Assembly: GCA_050258095.1 (NCBI GenBank)
Contig: JBLMYD010000086.1
Coordinates: forward strand, 1 to 43,518
Direction: 5' to 3'
Length of the DNA: 43,518 nucleotides
Origin: VRUE01 sp050258095
GTDB lineage: Bacteria > Actinomycetota > Thermoleophilia > Solirubrobacterales > 70-9
The position numbers were made by a program, and so were the translations under genes. The notes under the pieces were generated by a model. That model saw only the letters and a program-made list of their open reading frames with translations, made no database searches and was not told the DNA's origin. This document shows positions 15,135 through 23,264 of this stretch, in pieces. The first letter of the stretch is position 1, and every line of letters begins with the position of its first letter.

Positions 15135-16352
15135 GTGGCGACGGCAACCGAGAACGGCTCCAAAGTCATCAAGCCCGACTTCGAGGCGGGCCGCAAGCAC
15201 TTCATCTTCAGCCAGGAGCACGAAGACCTGCGCGAGTCGATGGAGGCGTGGGTGAAGAAGGAGATGTGGCCCCACCGCAACGAGTGGGAGGACAGCTACT
15301 GGCCCTCCGAGGTGATGAAGCGCGCCGGCGACCTCGGCTTCCTCGGCCTCTGCTTCCCCGAGGAGTACGGCGGCCAGGGCGGCGACTACTACTACTCGCT
15401 GGTCCGCGCCGAGTGCATGAGCTACTCGGGCTCGGGCGGGACGAACATGGGCTTCGCCGTGCAGAGCGACATGGTGCTGCCGCCGATCCACCTGCTCGGC
15501 AGCGAGGAGCAGAAGCGCAAGTACCTCGAACCGGGCCTCAAGGGCGAGAAGATCGGCTGCCTCGGGATCACCGAGCCGGGCGCCGGCTCCGACGTGGCGG
15601 GCATCCGCACGACGGCGATCCGCGACGGCGACGAATTCGTCATCAACGGCTCGAAGACGTTCATCACCAACGGGCCGCGTGCCGACTTCATCGTCCTCGT
15701 CGCCAAGACCAACCCCGAGGAGCGCCACGGCGGCATCACCCTCTTCGTCGTCGACCTGCGCGACGAGAACGGCGAGAAGGTCGCCGGCTTCACCGTCTCC
15801 AAGGAGCTGGAGAAGATGGGGATGCACGCCTCCGACACCGGCGAACTCGCCTTCGAAGACGTGCGCGTCCCGGAGAGCGCAATCCTCGGCGAGGAGGGCA
15901 AGGGCTTCTACCACATCGCCTGGGAGCTCCAGGGCGAGCGCCTGGTCGCCGCCGCCGGCTCGCACGCGGGGGCGGAGCGGATGATCGAAAAGACCCTCGA
16001 GTACGCGAAGGAGCGCGAAGCCTTCGGCCGCCCGATCGGCAAGTTCCAGGCGATCCGCCACAAGTTCGCCGAGATGGCGACCAAGGCCGAGGCGGCGAAG
16101 CAGTTCACCTACGCCACCGCCTGGCGCTTCGCCAACGGCGAGTACCCGGTGCGCGAGATCACGATGGCGAAGCTCTTCTCCTCCCGCATGGGCTGCGAAG
16201 TCGCCGACGAGTGCATCCAGATCCTCGGCGGCTACGGCTACATGAAGGAGTACGAGATCGAGCGCGCCTACCGCGACGTGCGCCTCAACCGGATCGGGGC
16301 GGGCACCGACGAGATCATGCTCGACGTGATCGGCCGCTCGTACGGGTTGTAG
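15135..16352 (+). CDS. Acyl-CoA dehydrogenase (isovaleryl-CoA/long-chain type active site)
   Basis: 405 aa from GTG 15135, preceded by GAGGAG. It has all acyl-CoA dehydrogenase landmarks: GLCFPEEYGGQGG, CLGITEPGAGSDVAGIRTTA, NGSKTFITNG, REAFGRPIGKFQAIRHKFAEMATK, ILGGYGYMKEYEIERAYRDVR. The C-terminal site that is a catalytic Glu in short/medium-chain enzymes reads RIGAGTDEI (Ala). A Glu in LQGERLVAAAG matches the helix-G catalytic Glu of isovaleryl-CoA and long-chain enzymes. FAD-dependent alpha,beta-dehydrogenation of an acyl-CoA is expected. With the neighbouring carboxylase and crotonase a branched substrate is plausible. Confidence 0.92.
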   Translation: MATATENGSKVIKPDFEAGRKHFIFSQEHEDLRESMEAWVKKEMWPHRNEWEDSYWPSEVMKRAGDLGFLGLCFPEEYGGQGGDYYYSLVRAECMSYSGSGGTNMGFAVQSDMVLPPIHLLGSEEQKRKYLEPGLKGEKIGCLGITEPGAGSDVAGIRTTAIRDGDEFVINGSKTFITNGPRADFIVLVAKTNPEERHGGITLFVVDLRDENGEKVAGFTVSKELEKMGMHASDTGELAFEDVRVPESAILGEEGKGFYHIAWELQGERLVAAAGSHAGAERMIEKTLEYAKEREAFGRPIGKFQAIRHKFAEMATKAEAAKQFTYATAWRFANGEYPVREITMAKLFSSRMGCEVADECIQILGGYGYMKEYEIERAYRDVRLNRIGAGTDEIMLDVIGRSYGL

Positions 16353-16365
16353 GGCGAGCGCCCGC

Positions 16366-16785
16366 GTGGGCTCCCACGTCGACCACATCCGCTCCTACTA
16401 CGCGGCGCTGAACACGGGCGACGCCGAGGCGGTGGCGGCGCACTTCACCCCCGACGCGACCCACTACTACACGCGTCTCGGTCCCCACGAGGGGGCCGAG
16501 ACGATCGGGCAGATGACCGACCTCGCGGTCAAGAGCATCGAGGCGCAGTGGTTCGTCGAGAACGCGATCGAAGAAGGCGACCAGGCGGCGATCGAGTGGA
16601 CGATGACCTGGCGCGACCCGAAATCGGGCGAGCGGCGCCTCGACCGCGGCACCGAGTGGTTCGCTTTCCGCGACGGCCTGATCGCCGAGGTGCGCGCCTA
16701 CCACCACGGCGGGCCCAAGAACCCGAGCGGCGACCTGCTCGGCTTCGACCACAAAGGTCGCGGCTACACGATGCTGGTGAAGTAG
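16366..16785 (+). CDS. SnoaL-like / NTF2-like domain protein
   Basis: 139 aa from GTG 16366, 13 bases after the dehydrogenase. The pattern HIRSYYAALNTGDAEAVAAHFTPDATHYYTR at the start, TEWFAFRDGLIAEVRAYHH in the middle and an overall cone-shaped alpha+beta length fit the SnoaL/NTF2-like superfamily. Such proteins are cyclases, hydratases or ligand-binding proteins, and the activity here is unknown. Likely co-transcribed with the dehydrogenase. Confidence 0.8.
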   Translation: MGSHVDHIRSYYAALNTGDAEAVAAHFTPDATHYYTRLGPHEGAETIGQMTDLAVKSIEAQWFVENAIEEGDQAAIEWTMTWRDPKSGERRLDRGTEWFAFRDGLIAEVRAYHHGGPKNPSGDLLGFDHKGRGYTMLVK

Positions 16786-16795
16786 GCGCTCGCGC

Positions 16796-16963
16796 TCAGA
16801 CGCGCGTCACGATGACGGTCGCGATCGTTGCGAGGATGCCGAGCATCGTCGTTCCCCAGAGCTGAAACATCAGCTGGCGCAGGTCGCGAAGGTCCCGGTC
16901 GATTCGCTCCAGGGTCCTGTCCAGCCCGTCGAACCGGTCGTCCAGTCGCTCGTCCGTCCACAT
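16796..16963 (-). CDS. Small coiled-coil membrane protein, unknown function
   Basis: 55 aa from ATG 16963, chosen because GGAG lies six bases upstream; ATG 16975 in frame is an alternative. The first 35 residues form a charged heptad-like helix (WTDERLDDRFDGLDRTLERIDRDLRDLRQL), followed by one TM helix (TTMLGILATIATVIVTRV). This resembles small anchor proteins with a coiled coil and a C-terminal membrane segment. No family recognised. It is convergent with the SnoaL gene. Confidence 0.6.
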   Translation of the reverse strand: MWTDERLDDRFDGLDRTLERIDRDLRDLRQLMFQLWGTTMLGILATIATVIVTRV

Positions 16964-17061
16964 CGTGCGCTCCATAGTAGCCACGCTAGCCGATCCATGC
17001 GCAGACAATGTGTTTCTGGGATTGAGAACCTCATACGCAACTGTGGCGTCTGCGGCAGCAG

Positions 17062-18213
17062 TCAGGACGCCGAGCGCAGAGCGAGGAAATGCGGCACCGC
17101 CGAGAGGGCGAACATGACGCCGAAGGCGACGCCGAGCGCCGCGTAGCCCCCCACGGCGAGGGCGACGCCGCCGATCGCCGAGCCGCCGAGGTAGCCGAAC
17201 TGGTTGGCGGCGGTGCGGATCCGCATCGCGAAGACGCGACGCTGCGAGCAGACCTCGAGCCCGAGCGCGCTGCCGGCGATCGTGCGAGCGGCGACGACGA
17301 AGGCGAGCAGGGCGAAGACCGCGCCGCTGACGCCGACGGCGGGCCGCCAGGCGCCGAAGACGACGACGATCGCCGCCGCGAGGGGCGGCACGGCGGCGGC
17401 CAGCTGCCGGGCCGATGTGTCCACGTGTCGCCGGGCGAGCATGTTGCCCGGCAGGTAGGCGACGGCGGCGAGCCCGAGCAGCACGCCCGCGGTCGCGGTC
17501 GAGACGCCGTAGGACTCGACGAAGAGGGCGCCGGCGTAGACCAGCGCCCCCGCCCAGGCCGACCAGGCAAACAGCTCGCCCAGCGCCCAGCCGGCGACGA
17601 CGCGATCATCGGCCAGCATCCGCCAGGTCCGCACGCGCGGCTCGCGGCGGTGGTCGGCGGGCCGCGCCGCGATCGCGACCAGAGCGAGCACCGCGGCGGC
17701 GAAGGGCACCGCGATCCAGCCCCAGCGCCAGCTGATCGCGCCGAGCAGGCCGATCACCGGCATGCCGACGATCCAGGCGAAGGGCTGGCCGAGCAGGGTC
17801 CAGGAGAGGACGTGGGCGCGCCGCTCGGGCACCGACCACTCGGCCGCCGCGGCCAGCGCTCCGGAGAGGATCAGCGCGATCCCCGCCCCCACCGCCACCT
17901 GGGCCGCGGCGAGCACGGCGAAGCTGGGCGCGGCGGCGCTGAGCAGCGAGCCGCCGGCCAGCGTCGCCAGCCCGGCGATCAGCATCTCGCGCAGCCCGAA
18001 CCGGCTCGCCAGCCGTCCCATCGAGACCGCGACGAGGCCGGCCACCAGGCCCGACACCGAGCGCAGCTGCCCGGCGGTCGCGGTCGAGACGCCGAAGTCG
18101 GCGGCGACGTGGGCGAGCACCGGCGAGAGCGCGATCACCCCGGCCTGCACGGCGAACAGGCAGGCGAAGAGCGCCGCGGTCGGGTCGGCGTCTGACGATT
18201 TTCCGGCGATCAA
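17062..18213 (-). CDS. Major facilitator superfamily transporter
   Basis: 383 aa from TTG 18213, overlapping the stop of the thioredoxin-reductase-like gene by four bases (TTGA). About 12 hydrophobic helices are predicted. The MFS loop 2-3 motif appears as VSMGRLASRFGLREMLIAG (about residues 64-82) and motif C-like Gly/Pro patterns occur in FAWIVGMPVIGLLG. It looks like a drug/metabolite exporter of the DHA1 or CynX-like kind; the substrate is unknown. Longer upstream extensions of the frame are shadows of the neighbouring gene. The tight coupling suggests the two proteins are made together. Confidence 0.87.
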   Translation of the reverse strand: MIAGKSSDADPTAALFACLFAVQAGVIALSPVLAHVAADFGVSTATAGQLRSVSGLVAGLVAVSMGRLASRFGLREMLIAGLATLAGGSLLSAAAPSFAVLAAAQVAVGAGIALILSGALAAAAEWSVPERRAHVLSWTLLGQPFAWIVGMPVIGLLGAISWRWGWIAVPFAAAVLALVAIAARPADHRREPRVRTWRMLADDRVVAGWALGELFAWSAWAGALVYAGALFVESYGVSTATAGVLLGLAAVAYLPGNMLARRHVDTSARQLAAAVPPLAAAIVVVFGAWRPAVGVSGAVFALLAFVVAARTIAGSALGLEVCSQRRVFAMRIRTAANQFGYLGGSAIGGVALAVGGYAALGVAFGVMFALSAVPHFLALRSAS

Positions 18214-19946
18214 CCCACCCTGGACGCGGCGTCCGCGAGAACTTCGAGCCGGTGGTGGACCTGCTGGATAACGACCGAGCCCTCGCCGACGGCCGAGGCG
18301 ACGCGCTTGACCGCGCCGTGGCGGACGTCGCCGACGGCGAAGACGCCCGGCAGGCTCGTCTCCAGCATCTGCGGTGCCGGCCCGGCGGACGCGGTTCCCT
18401 CCGCGACGACCTCGGGGCCGGTCAGCACGTAGCCGCCCTCGTCGCGGGAGAGTCCGGCGGGCAGCCAGCCAGTGCCGGGCCGCGCCCCGATCATCACGAA
18501 GAGGGCGTCGGCGTCGACCGCGCGCGTCTCGCCGCTCTCGCGATCGCGCAGGCCGATCCGCTCGAGCCGCCCGGCTCCCTCGGTCCACGCGACCTCGTTC
18601 CCCAACACGACTTCGATGTTATCCGCGGCGTCGATCGTCTCGCGCAGGTAGCTGGACATGCTGGCGGCGAGCGAGCCGCCGCGCACGACCAGCGTCACCC
18701 GCTCGGCGTAGCGAGCGAGGTGCATCGCCGCCTGCCCGGCCGAGTTGCCGCCGCCGACGACGAAGGCGCGCCGTCCGGCGAGGGCCTTCGCCTCCGCCCC
18801 CGAGGCGCCGTAGAAGACGCCGCTGCCCTCCAGCTCGGCGACGCCGGGCACGTCCAGGCGCCGGTAGGAGACGCCGACAGCGAGGACGACCGCGGCGGCC
18901 TCGACCTCGGCGCCGTCGTCGATGCGCAGGACGTGGCGGCGCTCGCCGGGGACGAGCTCCACCGCCTCGCGCATGAGCAGGAAGGAGGTGCCGAAGACCC
19001 AGGCCTGCTGGTAGGCGCGCTGGGCCAGCTCGGCGCCGCCAATTCCGCGCGAGAAGCCGAGGTAGTTGCGGATCAGCGAGCTGGAGCCGGCCTGGCCGCC
19101 GATCGCCTCGCGCTCGACGACCAGCGCCCGCATCCCCTCCGAGGAAGCGTAGACGGCGGCGGCGAGCCCGGCCGGGCCGGCGCCGACGATGGCGACGTCG
19201 AACTCGCGCTCCTCGCCCAGCTCGGTGCTGACGCCGAAGGCGGCGGCGAGCTCGACCTTGGAGGGGTCGACGAGGAGCTCGCCGCCGCGAACGCGGGCGA
19301 CGGGCAGGGTGCCGTCCTCGCGGCCGGCGGCGGCGAGGAGGGCGCGACCGGGCTCCGAGGCGGGCGTGTGGCAGACGTAGGGGACGCCGTTGCGGCCGAG
19401 CAGGTCGTGCAGCTCGTGGGCGCGCGGGGAGTCGGGCTCGGCGACCATCTCGATCTCGCCCTGGACCGAGGACTCGGCCCGCGCCCACTCGAAGAGGAAC
19501 TCGGCGATCGTGCGGTGGAAGAGCTCGTCGGGGGAGCCCTGCGGCTTGAGCACGTAGTAGTCGATGCGGCCGAGCGCCATCGCCTCGAAGATCGCCTCGG
19601 CCGTGTCAGCGTCGCCCCAGCCGCCCCACTCGATCAGCAGGCCGCGCTTGGCGCTCGGGTGCAGCTCCTTGACCCGGGCCAACAGCTCCGCCCCGGTCGT
19701 CCCCGCCAGCCACTGGTCGGCGAGGACCAGGGCCACGGGGGCGCCCTCCTCGCGCAGCGACTCGAGCGCCCGCAGCGCATCCGCGGCGCCGCGCTCGGCG
19801 CGCACGCGGTAGTCACCGCCGTAGCGGCGGGTCAGCTCGCGCTCGACGCGGGCGAGCGTCGCCGGATCGCCCTCGACCGCCAGCAGCAGGGGAGCGGGCT
19901 CGGCGCCATCGCCGACCTCGGGCTGAGGTGTGGCTCGGTCACTCAT
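18210..19946 (-). CDS. Fused response-regulator receiver / thioredoxin-reductase-like FAD oxidoreductase lacking CxxC
   Basis: 578 aa. Residues 18-150 form a receiver-like domain with a possible phospho-acceptor Asp77 (LVLADQWLAGTTGAELL). Residues 160-235 resemble a cysteine-less glutaredoxin-like module. Residues 249-560 are a thioredoxin-reductase fold: FAD motif IVGAGPAG, NADPH motif VVGGGNSAG (about 396-404) and FAVGDVRHG near the end. Where thioredoxin reductase carries its CxxC redox pair this protein reads FYGASGAEA, so it cannot reduce thioredoxin in the usual way. It is perhaps a signalling flavoprotein or NAD(P)H oxidase. It is translationally coupled to the MFS gene. Confidence 0.88.
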   Translation of the reverse strand: MSDRATPQPEVGDGAEPAPLLLAVEGDPATLARVERELTRRYGGDYRVRAERGAADALRALESLREEGAPVALVLADQWLAGTTGAELLARVKELHPSAKRGLLIEWGGWGDADTAEAIFEAMALGRIDYYVLKPQGSPDELFHRTIAEFLFEWARAESSVQGEIEMVAEPDSPRAHELHDLLGRNGVPYVCHTPASEPGRALLAAAGREDGTLPVARVRGGELLVDPSKVELAAAFGVSTELGEEREFDVAIVGAGPAGLAAAVYASSEGMRALVVEREAIGGQAGSSSLIRNYLGFSRGIGGAELAQRAYQQAWVFGTSFLLMREAVELVPGERRHVLRIDDGAEVEAAAVVLAVGVSYRRLDVPGVAELEGSGVFYGASGAEAKALAGRRAFVVGGGNSAGQAAMHLARYAERVTLVVRGGSLAASMSSYLRETIDAADNIEVVLGNEVAWTEGAGRLERIGLRDRESGETRAVDADALFVMIGARPGTGWLPAGLSRDEGGYVLTGPEVVAEGTASAGPAPQMLETSLPGVFAVGDVRHGAVKRVASAVGEGSVVIQQVHHRLEVLADAASRVG

Positions 19947-20006
19947 CGACCCCGGCCGCGCACCGTCCGCGCCTGGTTTACGGCCGTGGCCCCGATGGTA
20001 GCGAGG

Positions 20007-20789
20007 TCACCCGTGAGGCTCTGGCGGTAGGCAGACGGCGCAGAAGTCCTCGCCGAACGGGGTGAGGACGATGCTGCGGCGGACCGTGCGGCCGAGCCTG
20101 CCGGCGCGGGCCAGCGCCTCGGTGACCTGCGGCTGGGCCTCGAGCACCTGGTAACCGCGGGGGTCCTTGAGCGACTCGCGCGAGAACCAGACCAGCCCCA
20201 GCCGGTGCAGGTTGTCCAGGTAGGGATAGACGCGGTCCTGGTGGCGGCAGCCGGCCTCCTCGGCGATCATCGTGCAGCCCTGAGCGACCAGCTCCGAGGC
20301 GAGCGGCAGGCCCGAGCGCACGTCGACCGACGGCTGCGGGCCGCTCTCGGCGAGGAAGCGGAGGATGCGCGCCTCGTCGGGGGCGAGCGCGTCGAGGATG
20401 CGCATGTAGGCGGGGTGGGAGTCGACGTCGACCCTGACGTCGGCCGACTGGCGCAGCAGCTCCTCGCCGCGCCGGCGCAGCGCCGCCGTCGAGGAGTCTC
20501 GGGACGGGCGCGGCCGCGATCCTTCCTGGACGCCGATCAGCTCGCGCAGGTAGGCGCGCAGCTCCGCCGTCGTCTCCTGCACCGCTTCCGCGGTCGAGTC
20601 GCCGCGCGAGGCGGCGCGGACGACGCGCGAGGCGCCCTCGGTGTAGGCGCCGGCGACCTCGGTCGCGCCGTGCCAGGCCATGCTCGCCGCGATCCGCGCC
20701 AGGCCGGGCGCGGCGCGCGCCAGCTCCTCGAGCGTCGGCTGCGCCGCCGGTTCGACCTTGGGCCTGTTGCTTTCGGTCCCGTCGCTCAT
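20007..20789 (-). CDS. Abi-alpha (DUF4393-like) family protein
   Basis: 260 aa. An N-terminal helix rich in Ala (ELARAAPGLARIAASMAWHG) precedes a winged-helix-like body (LAPDEARILRFLAESGPQPSVDVR, then YPYLDNLHRLGLVWFS). The ending RRSIVLTPFGEDFCAVCLP is characteristic of proteins annotated as Abi-alpha family. The name comes from abortive-infection contexts, but an antiphage role for chromosomal actinobacterial members is not shown. The ATG overlaps the DUF445 stop by four bases (ATGA), so the two form an operon, DUF445 first. Confidence 0.65.
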   Translation of the reverse strand: MSDGTESNRPKVEPAAQPTLEELARAAPGLARIAASMAWHGATEVAGAYTEGASRVVRAASRGDSTAEAVQETTAELRAYLRELIGVQEGSRPRPSRDSSTAALRRRGEELLRQSADVRVDVDSHPAYMRILDALAPDEARILRFLAESGPQPSVDVRSGLPLASELVAQGCTMIAEEAGCRHQDRVYPYLDNLHRLGLVWFSRESLKDPRGYQVLEAQPQVTEALARAGRLGRTVRRSIVLTPFGEDFCAVCLPPEPHG

Positions 20790-22057
20790 CCGAAGATCGC
20801 CAGGTGTAGCAGCCCGGCGCCGAATCCGAGCACGGCGCCGTGCAGGTAGAGCAGCCACTCGTCCTCGCGCATCGCCGTGCGCAGCATCTCGGAGAAGTCG
20901 GCGGGGTCCATCTCCCGCATCCGCGCGGCGACGAACTCGCGGATGCCGCCGCTCTGGGACTCGTTGAACTCGGCGTCGGCGAGGGGCGCCACGGTGTAGC
21001 CGGCGGCCTCGGCGGCGACCGAGGTGCGGATCGTGTCGTAGCCGCGCGAGCCGACCGCGACCCGCACGGCGGGCCGGGCGCGACCGACGGCGCGGTCGAC
21101 CGCGGGGCGCAGGGCGACCTCGATCAGCTGCCGCGTGCGGTCGGAGTTGGGGCCGTGCATCAGGTCATCGGCCATGTTGCCCATCGTCACGATGTCGTGG
21201 GCGATGATGTCGGCGTAGACGCCGGCGACCTCGGGCTGGCGCTTGAGGAACAGCCCCTGGACGGTGAAGCGGCCGAGCCGACGCGGCCGCACCGGCTCGA
21301 AGATCATCCGGATGCCGATCAGGTTGGTCGTGTAGCCGATCAGCACGCCGGCGATCGGCAGCACCCACCACTCGGTCAGCACCAGCTGGGTGAGGAGGGC
21401 GGTGGGGACGCCGAGCAGGAAGCCGAAGAAGAAGCCGAAGTTGACGATGAAGCGCAGCTCCTTGCGGCCGACCTCGAGGAAGATCCGGTTGGCCAGCTCG
21501 GGGTTGGCCTCGATGCGGCGGATCACCATCAGCTTGACGTCGATCAAGTCGTCGACGTGCTCGCCGATCTCCGCGGTGACGGCGGCGACCAGCTCCGGCA
21601 GCTGCTCCTGGACGCGGGCGTGGACGGCGGCCCGGACGCGCGGCGGCAGGTCGTGCCAGAGCTGCGGGCGCTCGCGCTCCATGATCCGCTCGACGACGTC
21701 GTGGACGTCGTCGCGGGCGGTGGCGAGGATGTGCTCGGCGATCGCCTCGGAGTCGAGCTGGCGGTAGAAGTCGCCGGCGCCGCCGAGCTTGGCGATCCCC
21801 TTGTCGACGGCGATCGAGCCCATCTTCGCCGCGCGCGAGGGGACGATCCCCTGCCAGCCGATCCCGCCCTGGGCGAGGCCGGGGATCTGGCGGATGCGGC
21901 GCGGCAGCACGTTGGCGAAGGCGGTCAGGCCGGGCACGCGGAAGCCGGCGAAGCGGACCGGGTAGAAGAGCATCCAGACGCCGGTCCAGTTGGTGACGTA
22001 GCCGATCGCGCCGGTGAAGAGCGGGATCGTGATCAGGCTGAGCGTGGTGCCGTCCAT
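20786..22057 (-). CDS. DUF445 family membrane protein
   Basis: 423 aa from ATG 22057. DUF445 proteins carry a repeated membrane motif, visible here as GAIGYVTNWTGVWMLFYPVRF (about residues 16-36) and as GYTTNLIGIRMIFEPVRP (in the second half), an internal duplication. Hydrophobic segments lie at the N-terminus, near 212-250 and at the C-terminus (LHGAVLGFGAGLLHLAIFG). Function is unknown. Its start is only four bases from the possible start of the divergent acyl-CoA dehydrogenase gene, so promoters must overlap the coding regions or transcripts must be leaderless. Confidence 0.85.
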   Translation of the reverse strand: MDGTTLSLITIPLFTGAIGYVTNWTGVWMLFYPVRFAGFRVPGLTAFANVLPRRIRQIPGLAQGGIGWQGIVPSRAAKMGSIAVDKGIAKLGGAGDFYRQLDSEAIAEHILATARDDVHDVVERIMERERPQLWHDLPPRVRAAVHARVQEQLPELVAAVTAEIGEHVDDLIDVKLMVIRRIEANPELANRIFLEVGRKELRFIVNFGFFFGFLLGVPTALLTQLVLTEWWVLPIAGVLIGYTTNLIGIRMIFEPVRPRRLGRFTVQGLFLKRQPEVAGVYADIIAHDIVTMGNMADDLMHGPNSDRTRQLIEVALRPAVDRAVGRARPAVRVAVGSRGYDTIRTSVAAEAAGYTVAPLADAEFNESQSGGIREFVAARMREMDPADFSEMLRTAMREDEWLLYLHGAVLGFGAGLLHLAIFG

Positions 22058-22061
22058 TGGA

Positions 22062-23264
22062 ATGGTGGATGATGCGCGCCGGAGGATGAACGTAATCAAG
22101 GACACGGGTACGCGCGCGGTCCTGCCGCCCTTCGGCGAGGAGCACGAGGAGCTGCGCGAGACGGTCAGCCGCTTCGTCGCCAAGGAGATCGCGCCGCACG
22201 CCACCGAGTGGGAAGACGCGCGCGAATTCCCCCGCGAGCTGTACGGGCGCTGCGCCGAGCTGGGCTTCCTCGGCCTCAAGTTCCCCGAGGAGTACGGCGG
22301 TCAGGGCGGGACGCACCTGCACGACGCGGTCTGGGTCGAGGAGCTGGCACGCAGCGGCGGCTCGGGCGGGGTCGCGGCGGGGCTCAACGCGCACACCTCG
22401 ATCGCGATGCCGCCGGTCTTCAACTTCGGCACCGAGGAGCAAAAGCAGCGCTGGGTCGTGCCCGGGATCGCCGGGGAGAAGATCGGCGCGCTGGGGATCA
22501 CCGAGCCGGGCGCGGGGTCCGACGTGGCGGGGATCTCGACCTTCGCCCGCAAGGTCGACGGCGGCTACGTCGTCAACGGGTCGAAGACCTTCATCACCAA
22601 CGGCGTGCGGGCCGACTTCCTCGTCTGCGCCTGCAAGACGACCCAGGAGGGTGGCCACCACGGGATCTCGTTCCTCGTCCTGGAGCGCGAGATGCCGGGC
22701 TACGAGGTGGCGCAGAAGCTGGAGAAGATGGGCTGGCACGCCTCGGACACGGGCGAGCTGTCCTTCACCGACGTCGAGGTGCCGGCCGAGAACCTGCTCG
22801 GCGAGGAGAACGAGGGCTTCAAGCTGATCATGGCCAACTTCGCCTGGGAGCGGCTGCTGATGGCGATCGGGGCGGTGGGCGCGATGCAGCGCCTGATCGA
22901 GATCACGGTCGAGTACGCCCTCGAGCGCGAAGCCTTCGGCCGGCCGATCGGCAAGTTCCAGGCGATCCGCCACCACGTGGCGGAGATGGCGACCAAGGCC
23001 GAGGCCTCCCGCGCCCTCACCTACAACGGCCTGCGCCTCTTCCACGAAGGCCAAGACTGCATCAAAGACGTGACCATGGCCAAGCTCGTCACCCAGCGCG
23101 CCGTCCTCGAGATCGCCGACCAATCCCTCCAGATCCACGGCGGCTACGGCTACATGAAGGAGTACGGCATCGAGCGCGCCGTCCGCGACGCCCGCCTCGG
23201 CCCGATCGGCGGCGGCACGGACGAGGTGATGAAGGAGATCCTCGGCAAATTGATGGGGTTGTAG
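22062..23264 (+). CDS. Acyl-CoA dehydrogenase, target gene of the integrative element
   Basis: 400 aa from ATG 22062; ATG 22086 is in frame eight codons later, but GGAGG directly touches it, so neither start has ideal spacing. It has the landmarks GLKFPEEYGGQGG, ALGITEPGAGSDVAGISTFA, NGSKTFITNG, REAFGRPIGKFQAIRHHVAEMATK and IHGGYGYMKEYGIERAVRDAR. As in the paralogue at 15135, the C-terminal active-site position is not Glu (PIGGGTDEV) and a Glu sits in FAWERLLMAIG, the isovaleryl/long-chain arrangement. The last 34 bases are attL: integration leaves the reading frame intact, ending KEILGKLMGL. Confidence 0.92.
   Translation: MVDDARRRMNVIKDTGTRAVLPPFGEEHEELRETVSRFVAKEIAPHATEWEDAREFPRELYGRCAELGFLGLKFPEEYGGQGGTHLHDAVWVEELARSGGSGGVAAGLNAHTSIAMPPVFNFGTEEQKQRWVVPGIAGEKIGALGITEPGAGSDVAGISTFARKVDGGYVVNGSKTFITNGVRADFLVCACKTTQEGGHHGISFLVLEREMPGYEVAQKLEKMGWHASDTGELSFTDVEVPAENLLGEENEGFKLIMANFAWERLLMAIGAVGAMQRLIEITVEYALEREAFGRPIGKFQAIRHHVAEMATKAEASRALTYNGLRLFHEGQDCIKDVTMAKLVTQRAVLEIADQSLQIHGGYGYMKEYGIERAVRDARLGPIGGGTDEVMKEILGKLMGL

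Noticed and set aside
14217..15147. N-terminal extension of the carboxylase frame over the crotonase gene
   Set aside because: The extension is frame-shifted crotonase DNA; GTG 14214 with a good ribosome-binding site gives a normal-length carboxyltransferase.
18252..20030. 592-aa open frame opposite the receiver/thioredoxin-reductase gene
   Set aside because: Antisense shadow without family motifs; the minus strand encodes clear FAD and NADPH motifs.
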